A DNA stretch of 64,000 nt from Leadbetterella byssophila_A (lineage in GTDB: Bacteria; Bacteroidota; Bacteroidia; Cytophagales; Spirosomataceae), in the NCBI GenBank assembly GCA_040394735.1, contig JBEBRR010000011.1, positions 8,620-72,619 of the forward strand, read 5' to 3'. This document shows, piece by piece, positions 25,717-35,012 of the stretch; the stretch's first letter is position 1; every line of letters begins with the position of its first letter. The translations under genes and the position numbers were made by a program. The notes beneath the pieces are model-generated. The model was not told the origin of the DNA, did not search any database, and worked only from the letters and a program-made list of their open reading frames with translations.

Positions 25717-27616
25717 TATCAGTGCATTCTACATATACGGAAGTACCCTTACCCGGTTCTGACTTTACATCCATGCGTCCCTGCAGGTAGTTTACCCGTG
25801 TACGTATGTTCTGCAGCCCGGCAGTATTTTTCCCTTCCAGGGTCTCAGCGTCAAATCCGCTGCCGTTATCTTCCACTGTGATACTGAGCGACTTTCCCTG
25901 CCGGATCACCTGTACCAGGGCAACGGTGGCCTGAGCATGCTTCACCACATTATTCACCAACTCCTGCACAATCCGGTATACCGTCACCTCGGTAGCCGCG
26001 TTCATACGCTGCTCCAGGCCATGGAATTCCGTATTTATGGTGAGGGCTCTTGAGGCATTGATGCCATCACAATAATCCTGCATGGCCTGCTGTAAGCCCA
26101 GCTTTATTAAGGCCTCAGGCATCATATTATGGGCTACCCGGCGCATTTCCGATATGGACTCATCCAGCTTATGCAGGGCATTGTTGAAGAGTATGCCGTT
26201 TTCTTCCGTTAAGATAAAATTTCCTTTCATAGCTCCTAATTGCAGTTTTACTCCACTCAGCATCCCGCCAAGCCCGTCATGCAGATCTTTTGCCAGGCGG
26301 CTGCGCTCATCCTCCTGCCCTTTCAGCAGCGAGCGGGTAGCCAGCAGTTGCTTTTCAGTTTCCAGCTCTGCGATACGTTGCCGCTGGAGATTCTGACGAT
26401 GGGTATAATTCCGGTATACGAGAAACAAGACGGTAACAAGCCCCAGGGCACTCCCCGCTAAAATATAGTTGAACAGGTTTTTCTGATGGATCTGGGCCTG
26501 CTGCAGGGCTATAGTGTCTTCTTTGTTCTGAAGCTGGTACCGGGTTTCCAGTGTCTGAACCATCTCCTCATTCGTTTTCTGAGAAAGTGAATCATTCAGC
26601 AGCACGTAATCATTCAGCAGCGTGTAGGCTCTCAGAATGTTCCCTCTTTTGGCTTCTGCCGTCGATAATGATTTAAGGGTTTCCGTCTTCAGCTGCAATA
26701 ATCCCAGCTCGTTTTCAATCTTCAAGGCCTGACTGAAATACGCTGCAGCCCTGGCATATTCTTTTTCCGAAAGGTTTATATTTCCTAAAGAAAACAGCAC
26801 CAGCGCCTCATCGTAGGGACTATTTACTTCACGGAATAATTGCAGCGCCTGCTGTAGGCAGGAATAAGCATTGGCGTTGTCTTTTTTATTTTTAAAATAA
26901 TATTCCCCCATAAAATGCAGCAGATTTCCCCTGCTTCTTACATCCCTTTCCGCCATTTTCAGGGCGGGTAAGGCATAACCGGGAATGCTGTCGTAGCGCG
27001 CATACTGCGTAAAATGATTCAGCATGATCAATGTTGCTCTCAGAATGGGTACGGTATCACCGGCAATCTTTGCTTCCTTCAATGCCAGGCGCGCATACCT
27101 GTCTGTCTTTAAGGTATCGCTGATAAACGAATATATCACAGACAGGTTACTGTAGGCATATACTTTCTGGATGCGGTTTCCGGTTTCGTCATACAGCTTT
27201 ACAGCTTTCAGGTACATGGCTGCTGCCGAATCATACCGTTGCCTTTGCTGGTAGATCACTCCATAGGTATTATACAAGCTCCCCAGCTGGTTTTTTCCTG
27301 CCGCTGACGGGTCTTCTTTTGCATAATGCAAAGCTTTGTCATTACTGAGCTTTGCGCTGTCCAGCTGCATCCGGTTACTATATGCCGCTGCTTTGAAGCC
27401 ATAATAAGCGGCCATTCCTCTTTTGTACTTAAGGGCTTCAGAAGCTTTTAAAATTTCGTCCAGCAACTGATGTGCCTTCCGCGGATCAGTATGCTGTATC
27501 CGGCGTACGGCAGCAATCATACCGTTTACTTTTGCGGTATCTCCGGGCAGGGTTTTCTCCTGCGCAAAGACGCCGGGAAACAGAAAGATCAACAGAAGCC
27601 GGAGCATGTATTTCAT
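25709..27616 (-). CDS. TPR-containing sensor histidine kinase (HisKA_3 type)
   Basis: A 635-residue paralogue of the kinase at 770-2641. It has a signal peptide (MKYMLRLLLIFLFPGVFAQ), periplasmic TPRs to about residue 370, and a membrane segment (YILAGSALGLVTVLFLVY). The kinase core carries H446 in AKDLHDGLGGMLSG, an N-box QELVNNVVKHA (551-561) and a G1 box DNGSGFD (583-589). It is coupled to its regulator by an 8-bp overlap. The periplasmic TPR layout suggests detection of an envelope protein or peptide, but no ligand can be named. Confidence 0.92.
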   Translation of the reverse strand: MKYMLRLLLIFLFPGVFAQEKTLPGDTAKVNGMIAAVRRIQHTDPRKAHQLLDEILKASEALKYKRGMAAYYGFKAAAYSNRMQLDSAKLSNDKALHYAKEDPSAAGKNQLGSLYNTYGVIYQQRQRYDSAAAMYLKAVKLYDETGNRIQKVYAYSNLSVIYSFISDTLKTDRYARLALKEAKIAGDTVPILRATLIMLNHFTQYARYDSIPGYALPALKMAERDVRSRGNLLHFMGEYYFKNKKDNANAYSCLQQALQLFREVNSPYDEALVLFSLGNINLSEKEYARAAAYFSQALKIENELGLLQLKTETLKSLSTAEAKRGNILRAYTLLNDYVLLNDSLSQKTNEEMVQTLETRYQLQNKEDTIALQQAQIHQKNLFNYILAGSALGLVTVLFLVYRNYTHRQNLQRQRIAELETEKQLLATRSLLKGQEDERSRLAKDLHDGLGGMLSGVKLQLGAMKGNFILTEENGILFNNALHKLDESISEMRRVAHNMMPEALIKLGLQQAMQDYCDGINASRALTINTEFHGLEQRMNAATEVTVYRIVQELVNNVVKHAQATVALVQVIRQGKSLSITVEDNGSGFDAETLEGKNTAGLQNIRTRVNYLQGRMDVKSEPGKGTSVYVECTDNG

Positions 27617-27908
27617 ATTACAGATGAGTGTCGGGTAATGAGTAAAGAATACCTGGCGCGGGGTTCAGTGACGGAAATGCCAAAACCTGTATCCGGAACC
27701 TTCTTATGTCCGCACCACTATATCGATACAAATTACGGTGAATCGCTCCTGATAATCAATCCCCTTTTCAGGGGATATTTTTCTGCCGTAAATATCCATT
27801 TTCTCGGGGATTGCATGTGACATGGAATACATTCAATTTTACATCGAAAACCAGGGGAAATTTCAGGCCTGATCTGTTCCCCTTTCTAATTAAAAAATAC
27901 CTGAAGAC

Positions 27909-29363
27909 ATGAATCGTATCCGACATTTTTTCCGCTACAAGTTACCGGCATGGGTTCTGTTCGGCCTGTTATCCTGCCAGGAAAAGGATTCACCCCTTAA
28001 TGGCGGTCGTGAAATTGATTTCTCCCAACTTACCCCGGCAGTTACTGCCAGGGGAGCCGCCCTGGGCAGTGTATTTACCCGTGTGGTAGGCCCCGCCGGC
28101 GGGCAGGTACAGTCGCCTGACGGTCAGATCAGCATCGATATTCCTGCCGGGGCGCTTAGCGTCAATACTCCTATCGGCATTCAAAGCATCACCAATCAGG
28201 CTCCCCTGGGAACCGGAAATGCTTACCGGCTGACTCCTGAGGGAGACATTTTCAGCAAACCGGTTACGATCACAATGAAATACAGGAAAGATTTACCCGC
28301 GCCATTTGTGTGGATCGTTACACAGTATAGTAACGGTATCTGGCTGGGCGACCGGAACTCAACGCCGGACGAGACCACGGGGACGGTGTCGGCACAAACC
28401 CTGCATTTCAGTGACTGGGCGGTTGGAAGGTTGATCGATCTTCGGCTTTCACCGGAAAAAGCTACGGTCAAAGTAAAAGAATCACTGAAATTAAATGTTA
28501 CCGGTTTCTATGCACGCACTGACGAAGACCTGACCCCTCTCATCCCCATTCATGCGCCGGATGACGAAGATCTGGCAGCGATCCCTGACCTCTCAGAGGC
28601 CGGAAAACTCCTGGTAAAGCTAAATAAATACAGTGAACTGCAATTCAAAGAATGGAGACTGGATGCCCTGAAAGCGCCGGTCTCAGGCAATAGCGGCAGG
28701 CTGGAGACCGCGGGTAGCTCAGCCACCTATACGGCTCCTGACCATGCCCCGGAACCCGACGAGGTATCGGTATCCGTATCTATACAGGCGAAAGACAAAA
28801 AAGGGGGCAACAGTGCCCTGAGCATCATTACCCCTGTTCGTATCGTAGAAAATGAGCATTTTCTTACCCTTTACCTGGATGGAAAGAAAATAGAATACAT
28901 CCCTTCCGGTAACGGTGTTAAACCCATTGAGCAGGGCCTGGGGTCTGTCTCTCTCCGGGTAAGAGACAATGAACTGCACCTTGTGGGACAATACGACACC
29001 CGGCCCGAATATTCCAACATCATTGAACTGCATATCAATAATGACAGGATTTTTGAAGGAACCAAACTATACCAGCGGGATAAGAGCCGTACACCCTACA
29101 CTACGCTCACATTTACCCCGACAGACCGTGTATTGCCCCAATTTATTAACGAATCGGCCATCGTAACCAATAACCCGAACGCCGGATGTTTTCACAGCCC
29201 TATCCCCATACCTGTTGAACTAAGCCTGCATAAGACCACCCAAAACGGGTATGATTATTTTGAGGGCGGATTTTCCTGCAAGATTTATTATGTTTCCACT
29301 GCCGAATGCCTGCAACCCGAAGAACATACGCTTAAAGGAGTATTCCATCTGAAAGGGTACTGA
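27909..29363 (+). CDS. Secreted lipoprotein with ZU5-like domain, function unknown
   Basis: A 484-residue lipoprotein (lipobox LLSC near residue 23). Residues about 58-140 contain GPAGGQVQSPDGQISIDIPAGALS and PEGDIFSKPVTITMKY, which closely resemble a ZU5 domain as found in surface proteins. The middle part (about 180-320) resembles an Ig-like or cadherin-like beta region, including SVSIQAKDKKGGNSALSIITPVRI. The remaining 150 residues are unrecognised. The 292 bp upstream contain an interrupted inverted repeat (GGGGAA/TTCCCC, about 27853-27887). It is probably co-transcribed with the next gene, 38 bp away. Confidence 0.7.
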   Translation: MNRIRHFFRYKLPAWVLFGLLSCQEKDSPLNGGREIDFSQLTPAVTARGAALGSVFTRVVGPAGGQVQSPDGQISIDIPAGALSVNTPIGIQSITNQAPLGTGNAYRLTPEGDIFSKPVTITMKYRKDLPAPFVWIVTQYSNGIWLGDRNSTPDETTGTVSAQTLHFSDWAVGRLIDLRLSPEKATVKVKESLKLNVTGFYARTDEDLTPLIPIHAPDDEDLAAIPDLSEAGKLLVKLNKYSELQFKEWRLDALKAPVSGNSGRLETAGSSATYTAPDHAPEPDEVSVSVSIQAKDKKGGNSALSIITPVRIVENEHFLTLYLDGKKIEYIPSGNGVKPIEQGLGSVSLRVRDNELHLVGQYDTRPEYSNIIELHINNDRIFEGTKLYQRDKSRTPYTTLTFTPTDRVLPQFINESAIVTNNPNAGCFHSPIPIPVELSLHKTTQNGYDYFEGGFSCKIYYVSTAECLQPEEHTLKGVFHLKGY

Positions 29364-29401
29364 TCAAAAATACATGAGTCGGAAACATAAAAGTATATCC
29401 C

Positions 29402-30616
29402 ATGAAAACTACACTTCTTCTCCTGTTTCTTGCCTTCTGTTGTCCGGTAAAAGCCCAGGAGACCGCTGGTGACAGGATAAAGAAAGGTGACCCCTGCAAT
29501 TCCAAAGAAGAACTGGCCGGCGCGCCCGGTACTTATCTGACTGCGGCGCAATACCCCTGGCCCGCCGTACGGGCAGCCTATTTTGAGAAAATGTCTACCT
29601 CCGCCGATAAAACCGCCGCCAGGCAATCGCTGGAACAAATAGAAAAACTGGAACAGCAAAGCCGAAGTCACTTTGCCCTCACGGGAGGTACCTGGGAAGG
29701 GTATTATTCTACGGAAGGATATCACTATGCGGGCATGAAACGACTGGCGGATTACCGTTTTCAGGTAGCTTTTCACGAATTTCTGTGCATCAACAAAAAA
29801 ACAGCCCGTAACGGAGAGTACTCTACCGTGCTAAGGGTCTATGTTAACAGCCTCCCGTTAAATGCATTGGCTGCACACCTCACCCATGCATTTCCTGATA
29901 ACCTGGGTGATTACGCTTACCACGACCCAAAAAATTATAAGGCGGGAGTACCCGCCCCTAAAATAAACCTGTTGAATTACCTCGCTGAAAAAACCAAAGG
30001 ACTTGTGGATGCCATCAATTCAGGTGACCGCTACTGGCAGGATACGCCCGAAAATAAAATCGCGAAAAATACCTATAATCCCATTTATCGCTGCTGGTTT
30101 ATAAAAAAGGCCAACATTCCGCTTTTGATACCCGTTAGCCGCAAAGAATACCTGGAAAGCCTGCTGGAATATTATGAAAGAGAAAAGCTCTATATACTTA
30201 TAACCACTCAATCCGTGTCCCCAGAAAATATTCAAAAGAAATATGGAGGTGACTGGAAAGCAGTTATAGAAGCAAAAAAAGCAAAAGTAAACCAGGTGCT
30301 GAAAGAAAACAGTGCCCCATGGCTTGCCGGGCAGGCAATAGTGAATCCTGATGAGGATTTCTATCAGAATCAGAAACAAAAACTGCCTGAATATTCTTCC
30401 CTGTTTACCTTCCGGAGATTTTATGACGGCGAAGAAAAATCGGTACCCCTTTATCAGTATAATCCGGCCTGTCTCCCGGATAAAACTCAAAACGCAGCCG
30501 CACCCCAGTTCATCACCATTAACTTCCGATACGTACCGAAGCCCGTTCATCTTCGGCTGATCGATAACTTTACCACTAATTTTGACAGGGACGCGTGGGA
30601 AAAGCTTTTACATTAG
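29402..30616 (+). CDS. Secreted protein of unknown function
   Basis: A 404-residue protein with a signal peptide ending near residue 19 (FCCPVKAQ). I recognise no domain. It is rich in Tyr, Lys and Asn, with segments such as GTWEGYYSTEGYHYAGMKRLADYRFQ and NPIYRCWFIKK, and no obvious HExxH, GxSxG or cysteine-protease motif. It follows the ZU5-like lipoprotein gene by 38 bp and may act with it at the cell surface. Nothing in the sequence indicates a T9SS sorting domain. Confidence 0.6.
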   Translation: MKTTLLLLFLAFCCPVKAQETAGDRIKKGDPCNSKEELAGAPGTYLTAAQYPWPAVRAAYFEKMSTSADKTAARQSLEQIEKLEQQSRSHFALTGGTWEGYYSTEGYHYAGMKRLADYRFQVAFHEFLCINKKTARNGEYSTVLRVYVNSLPLNALAAHLTHAFPDNLGDYAYHDPKNYKAGVPAPKINLLNYLAEKTKGLVDAINSGDRYWQDTPENKIAKNTYNPIYRCWFIKKANIPLLIPVSRKEYLESLLEYYEREKLYILITTQSVSPENIQKKYGGDWKAVIEAKKAKVNQVLKENSAPWLAGQAIVNPDEDFYQNQKQKLPEYSSLFTFRRFYDGEEKSVPLYQYNPACLPDKTQNAAAPQFITINFRYVPKPVHLRLIDNFTTNFDRDAWEKLLH

Positions 30617-30636
30617 AAAACAAAGCCAGAAGGAAT

Positions 30637-30672
30637 TGTCTCCTGCATTTAGCAGGTGAAATACAGGAGACA
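30637..30672. terminator. Hairpin with two alternative pairings between convergent genes
   Basis: TGTCTCCTG (30637-30645) pairs with CAGGAGACA (30664-30672); alternatively CCTGC (30642-30646) pairs with GCAGG (30652-30656). The two foldings exclude each other. No long T-tract follows, so efficiency as an intrinsic terminator is doubtful, but the location between two convergent stops suits that role. Confidence 0.4.
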
Positions 30673-30686
30673 TCCTCACCTAAAAG

Positions 30687-31442
30687 TCAGATATTCAGCG
30701 CGTAAAAAGCCATCGCCTTCCGCATGAATTCGGCAAAAACCGGATCGTGAGAACCCTGCTTCAGGGTATACCGCTCATCCTGAACATACAGTTCTCCCAA
30801 ACCGCTATACGCTTCACCCGTAGGTTTTGTACCCCAGAAACGGGCGATACATCCGTAATGTACAGCCATCAGTTCCTGAACACCGGATGACTGCGGGTCC
30901 TGCTCTTTCATAGCTTCCAATTGACGGTTTACCGTCATAAAATTTTCTTTCAGCTCGTGTAGCTCAGTCCCGCCCAGGTTCTTAAGCTGAAATTCTGACT
31001 TTTCCACTGTTTCTTTCCCCCATTTTTCAATAGCTTCCTTTCGGTAGGCCTCTATCTGCTCTTTGGGAAGGCCTTCATACAATTCTTCATGTTTTAACAT
31101 TTTTCCTTCTTTTAAATTAGAAATAGTTTTATTTACTGTTTCCATCATCTTCATAATCCGTTCAACCCGCCCTTTGAGTGCTCTTTTATGGCTCTTCAAA
31201 GCGGTTATAGTATCAAAACCCGGCTGATCCAGGATTTGGCGGATCTCCTGTAAAGGAATATCCAGCTCTTTATAAAACAGGATCTGTTGCAGCCGGAGCA
31301 GCTCTTTCTCCCCGTACAGCCGGTACCCGGCCGCGGTACGGACAGCGGGTTTAAGCAACCCCAGACGATCGTAGAGATGCAGTGTTCGTACGGTCACTCC
31401 GGCCAGGCCTCCCAATTTTTTAACCGAATAATGAATGATCAT
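30687..31442 (-). CDS. MerR-family regulator with TipAS effector domain
   Basis: A 251-residue regulator. The N-terminal MerR helix-turn-helix reads YSVKKLGGLAGVTVRTLHLYDRLGLL, then a dimerisation coiled coil (about 75-115) and a C-terminal TipAS-like domain (EAYRKEAIEKWG, MAVHYGCIARFW). TipAS domains bind thiopeptides or other multidrug-type ligands and the regulator then activates transcription by DNA distortion. ATG 31442 gives the normal start MIIHYSVKKLG; a longer frame from 31463 adds seven unlikely residues. The regulated genes are not obvious; the adjacent sucC gene is shielded by a terminator. Confidence 0.9.
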   Translation of the reverse strand: MIIHYSVKKLGGLAGVTVRTLHLYDRLGLLKPAVRTAAGYRLYGEKELLRLQQILFYKELDIPLQEIRQILDQPGFDTITALKSHKRALKGRVERIMKMMETVNKTISNLKEGKMLKHEELYEGLPKEQIEAYRKEAIEKWGKETVEKSEFQLKNLGGTELHELKENFMTVNRQLEAMKEQDPQSSGVQELMAVHYGCIARFWGTKPTGEAYSGLGELYVQDERYTLKQGSHDPVFAEFMRKAMAFYALNI

Positions 31443-31513
31443 ATTTTTTGGATAACACAACAAATGTAAACTATGACGTTAGGTAAGAGTCAAGGATTTT
31501 TTCAAAAATTTTC

Positions 31514-31542
31514 AAAAAAAAAGTGCCTCCCGAAGAAGGCAC
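31514..31542 (-). terminator. Intrinsic terminator of sucC
   Basis: On the minus strand, GTGCCT (31542-31537) and AGGCAC (31528-31523) form a stem with an 8-base loop, followed directly by nine T residues (31522-31514). It lies 31 bp past the sucC stop. Confidence 0.85.
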
Positions 31543-31572
31543 CCTCATTAATAGGAGTTGAATAGTCTGATC

Positions 31573-32784
31573 TTAAGCCAGTACCTTTTGTACCAGCTCG
31601 GCAGCATCTTTCAATTTTACGGCTGAAAATACTTTCAGGCCGGAGTCGTTTATAATTTTTGCACCTTCCTCGGCATTCGTTCCCTGAAGCCGCACTACGA
31701 TAGGCACCGGGATCTCACCGATGGTTTTGTAGGCTTCCACAATACCGTTAGCCACCCGGTCACACCGTACGATACCCCCGAAGATGTTCACAAAAATAGC
31801 TTTAACATTCGGGTCTTTCAGGATCAGACGGAAGCCCGCCTCTACTGTGGTAGCATTAGCGCCACCGCCTACATCCAGGAAGTTGGCCGGCTCGCCGCCA
31901 TATAACTTAATAATATCCATGGTAGCCATGGCCAGACCTGCACCGTTCACCATACAACCCACGTTTCCGTCCAGCTTCACATAGTTCAGGTCGCTTTCTG
32001 AGGCCTCTACTTCCATCGGATCTTCTTCTGATTTATCTCTCAGCGCGGCCAGATCCGGGTGACGGAACAGCGCGTTATCATCGAGGTTAACTTTGGCATC
32101 TACAGCCAGAATTTTATCATCCGAGGTTTTCAGCACCGGATTAATCTCAAACATCGAAGAATCCGTCTCATCGTAGGCTTTGTACAGTGAGGTCAGGAAT
32201 TTTACCATCTCTTTGTTGGCGTTTCCGGTCAGGCCCAGCTTGTAAGCCACGTTTCTGGCCTGGAAGCCCTGGAAGCCCACACGCGGATCAATCCACTCTT
32301 TGATGATCTTTTCAGGGGTATGTTCTGCCACTTCTTCGATGTCCATACCTCCTTCTGTAGAAGCCATGATCACGTTACAGGCTTTGGTTCTGTCGAGAAG
32401 GATGGAAACATACAATTCTTTGGGCTCGGAATCACCGGGATAGTAAACATCTTCGGCAACCAGCACCTTATTCACTACTTTTCCTTCTTCCCCGGTCTGA
32501 ATAGTCACAAGCGTATTCCCTAAAAGGTTGGTGGCTATGGTTTTGACATCGTCTGCCGACTTGGCCAGCTGAACACCTCTCTGTTCAGTCCCCCTGATTT
32601 TTCCTTTTCCCCTGCCACCGGCATGGATCTGGGATTTTACTACGGCAAATTTTGAATTGGTCAGTTCCGATATCTCCTGGTAGGCTTTTTCAGCTTCTTC
32701 CACCGTTGACGCCACTACACCCCGCTGAACTCTTACCCCATATTTGGATAAAATTTCTTTACCCTGGTACTCGTGAATATTCAT
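31573..32784 (-). CDS. sucC: Succinate-CoA ligase (ADP-forming) subunit beta
   Basis: A 403-residue ATP-grasp subunit of succinyl-CoA synthetase, a citric-acid-cycle enzyme. The start MNIHEYQGKEILSKYGV is diagnostic. The ATP-grasp segment KSQIHAGGRGKGK, the metal-binding FEINPVLKT and the CoA-ligase segment FLDVGGGANATTVEAGF with VNIFGGIVRCD are all present. The gene stands alone: no sucD lies next to it, which is common in Bacteroidota. A strong terminator follows. Upstream there is A+T-rich DNA with near-consensus -7 sequences but no exact match. Confidence 0.96.
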   Translation of the reverse strand: MNIHEYQGKEILSKYGVRVQRGVVASTVEEAEKAYQEISELTNSKFAVVKSQIHAGGRGKGKIRGTEQRGVQLAKSADDVKTIATNLLGNTLVTIQTGEEGKVVNKVLVAEDVYYPGDSEPKELYVSILLDRTKACNVIMASTEGGMDIEEVAEHTPEKIIKEWIDPRVGFQGFQARNVAYKLGLTGNANKEMVKFLTSLYKAYDETDSSMFEINPVLKTSDDKILAVDAKVNLDDNALFRHPDLAALRDKSEEDPMEVEASESDLNYVKLDGNVGCMVNGAGLAMATMDIIKLYGGEPANFLDVGGGANATTVEAGFRLILKDPNVKAIFVNIFGGIVRCDRVANGIVEAYKTIGEIPVPIVVRLQGTNAEEGAKIINDSGLKVFSAVKLKDAAELVQKVLA

Positions 32785-32905
32785 AAATAGCTAATTAAAA
32801 ATTGAACTTTTCTAATTTTTTGCCAAATTAGCAAAATATTAACCGTCTGAAAACAAATTCGGAGAAAAATACGGTTAAATTTAAAAATATATCATACAAA
32901 AACGG

Positions 32906-33556
32906 ATGCTTGAAGGAAGAAATATCCATAAAAAATATGGAAATCTGGAAGTTCTGAAGGGAATTTCGCTTAGTATAAATCCCGCAGAGATTGTCAGTAT
33001 TGTAGGAAGTTCGGGAGCCGGGAAAAGCACTTTACTCCATATACTCGGCACACTGGACAAAGCTGATTCCGGAGAAGTATTTTTGGATAAAACAGAGTTA
33101 ACCGGTATGAATCCGAAAGCGCTTTCCGTTTTACGTAATGAAAAAACAGGGTTTGTTTTCCAGTTTCACAACCTGATGGCAGAACTGACGGCAGAAGAGA
33201 ACATCTGCCTTCCGGCATGGATCGGAAAACGGGATCAGCTGGAGACGCGTGCGCGCGCCCGTGAACTGATGAATATCCTGAATATCTCGCACCGGTCAGA
33301 TCATCTTCCTTCCGAGATGTCAGGCGGAGAGCAGCAGCGTGTGGCTGTGGCCCGGGCCCTGATCAACAACCCGCGCTATGTTTTTGCCGATGAGCCCAGC
33401 GGTAACCTCGATACGCAGAATGCAGAAGAGTTGCATGAACTTTTCTTCACACTCCGCGACAGCTACGGATGCTCTTTTGTGATTGTGACCCATAACCTGG
33501 CCCTGGCACAACGGTCAGACAGGATGGTAGAGCTGAAGGACGGGAGAATTGTTTAG
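32906..33556 (+). CDS. ABC transporter ATP-binding protein, LolD-like
   Basis: A 216-residue ATPase. Walker A is GSSGAGKSTLLHILG (about residues 32-46), the Q-loop is GFVFQFHNLMAELTAEEN, the signature MSGGEQQRVAVARAL and Walker B YVFADEPSGNLD. These match the LolD/MacB group that extracts lipoproteins or other substrates from the inner membrane. No membrane subunit (LolC/E type) is adjacent, so the partner is encoded elsewhere. Its stop codon borders a degenerate repeat tract. Confidence 0.88.
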   Translation: MLEGRNIHKKYGNLEVLKGISLSINPAEIVSIVGSSGAGKSTLLHILGTLDKADSGEVFLDKTELTGMNPKALSVLRNEKTGFVFQFHNLMAELTAEENICLPAWIGKRDQLETRARARELMNILNISHRSDHLPSEMSGGEQQRVAVARALINNPRYVFADEPSGNLDTQNAEELHELFFTLRDSYGCSFVIVTHNLALAQRSDRMVELKDGRIV

Positions 33557-33635
33557 TGGTGAATGGTAAATGATAAATTGTGAATGCTAAAATGATGAAT
33601 GCTGAATTAATGCATTAGCAATTTATCATTCAGCA
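33557..33635. repeat. Degenerate repeat and inverted-repeat tract
   Basis: Three copies of TGAATGsTrA occur at 33560-33569, 33581-33590 and 33596-33605. A perfect 12-bp inverted repeat, AATGATAAATTG (33569-33580) and CAATTTATCATT (33619-33630), encloses them, with a TAATGCATTA palindrome at 33608-33617. It fills the whole gap between two convergent genes and may act as a weak bidirectional terminator. Confidence 0.65.
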
Positions 33636-35012
33636 TTAAGAAATATGCGGTAGCACCACCACAAAGCTGCTTCCTACTCCCACCTCGCTGCGTACCACGA
33701 TCTTGCCCTTATGGATATCGGTAATGCGTTTACAGATAGACAGCCCTATCCCGTGTCCCTTGTAATTGGCCGCTGAGGCCGTACGGTAAAAAGGTTCGAA
33801 TACCCGCTCCTGGTCTTCTTTGGAAATACCGTGGCCCGTATCAGAGATACTGATAATGAGATTGACTTTGTTAAATTTGATTTTTACTTCAGCCGTGTGG
33901 TTATCTGAATACTTGCAGGCATTTTCAAACAGGTTGTTGAACAGGGTTTTCAGCAAAGGCCGGTTTCCCATAACGGTCAGCGGCTCATCTTCTTCCACGA
34001 TTTCCTCAAAATCAATAAATATGTTGTAATCAGGCTGCTGACCCCGTATTTCCTCCTGTACTTCAAAAAGCACTTCATCTACCCTTACCGGCTTATGCAT
34101 CAGGTTGGATTCTCCCTGTTCTGACCGGGCCAGCTGAAGCAGACCGTTGATCAGCTGGATCATCCGCTGGTTATCCTGGTCGAGCGACCGCAGGATTTCC
34201 TTGTATTCTTCCGGGCCCCTGTCTTTTTCCAGCGCCACCTGGATCTCCGACTTAATAGCGGCAAGAGGTGTACGGAGCTCATGCGACGCATTGCTTACAA
34301 AGCTTTTCTGCATTTCAAAGGCCTGCTCTATCCGTGAGAGCATCTGGTTAAAGTTGGTTGCTAACTGCGCGATCTCGTCCTTGTTATTTCCCGTGCTGAT
34401 TTTCTTTTTAAAGTCCTGCCCGGAAATATTGGACACCTCCTGGTTGATACGGGCAATGGGCTTGAGAGATTCTCCGGCAAAAGCAAAGCTCAGGATGACC
34501 GTGAGGGTAATGGCGATCAGCAGCCCCCAGGTCATAGCGTTCTGGATATTCTCCAGCTTGGCATCACCATAGGTGTCTGTAGCCTGGGCCAGAATGAGAT
34601 AGATCTTGCTGTTGGTTTCATTGAGAATAACCAGCCCTACCACTTTTTTCTCCTTGTATTCACCCACGTATTCGCCCTGCTCCCTGATCCGTTCAAGGAG
34701 GTCCGGACTGTATTTAATGGTTTCTGCATCGGTATTGGAATAGGCGATCTCATTTTTTTCATTGAAAACCAGCACTTCCGCAGCGTAGAGGGTAGAAAGT
34801 GTATTTTTATCCACGATCTTCAGGAGACGTTTGTCTACATTGGCCTCTTTGATCAGCAGCTTGGCCGTGGTTTCCGCCCGGTCTTTCAGATAATTGGTAA
34901 ATTCAACCTTGGTATAATTCCGGATCAGGAAATAGAGAGCCACAGAAAAAAGCACCAGGATCAATGCCACGATCAAACTGAACTGAAAAGCTATTTTAGT
35001 TCTGATCTTCAT
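33636..35012 (-). CDS. Sensor histidine kinase (HAMP, HisKA)
   Basis: A 458-residue classical sensor kinase. Two membrane segments (about 9-28 and 157-177) bracket a periplasmic sensor domain. A HAMP-like linker follows, then HisKA with H244 in SNASHELRTPLAAIKS, the N-box FENACKYS (about 362-369) and the ATP-binding DTGHGIS (391-397) and GHGIGLSICKR. The ATG overlaps the regulator stop by one base (35012). The layout resembles copper- or envelope-stress kinases, but the signal is not determinable. Confidence 0.93.
   Translation of the reverse strand: MKIRTKIAFQFSLIVALILVLFSVALYFLIRNYTKVEFTNYLKDRAETTAKLLIKEANVDKRLLKIVDKNTLSTLYAAEVLVFNEKNEIAYSNTDAETIKYSPDLLERIREQGEYVGEYKEKKVVGLVILNETNSKIYLILAQATDTYGDAKLENIQNAMTWGLLIAITLTVILSFAFAGESLKPIARINQEVSNISGQDFKKKISTGNNKDEIAQLATNFNQMLSRIEQAFEMQKSFVSNASHELRTPLAAIKSEIQVALEKDRGPEEYKEILRSLDQDNQRMIQLINGLLQLARSEQGESNLMHKPVRVDEVLFEVQEEIRGQQPDYNIFIDFEEIVEEDEPLTVMGNRPLLKTLFNNLFENACKYSDNHTAEVKIKFNKVNLIISISDTGHGISKEDQERVFEPFYRTASAANYKGHGIGLSICKRITDIHKGKIVVRSEVGVGSSFVVVLPHIS

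Noticed and set aside
25183..25881. 232-codon plus-strand open frame
   Set aside because: Antisense to the response regulator and kinase genes; translation shows no domain.
27470..27820. 116-codon plus-strand open frame
   Set aside because: Starts antisense inside the kinase gene; no promoter or motif and crosses an interrupted inverted repeat.
33557..33635. Possible CRISPR because of repeated TGAATG units
   Set aside because: Units are short, degenerate and irregularly spaced, without uniform spacers or cas genes.
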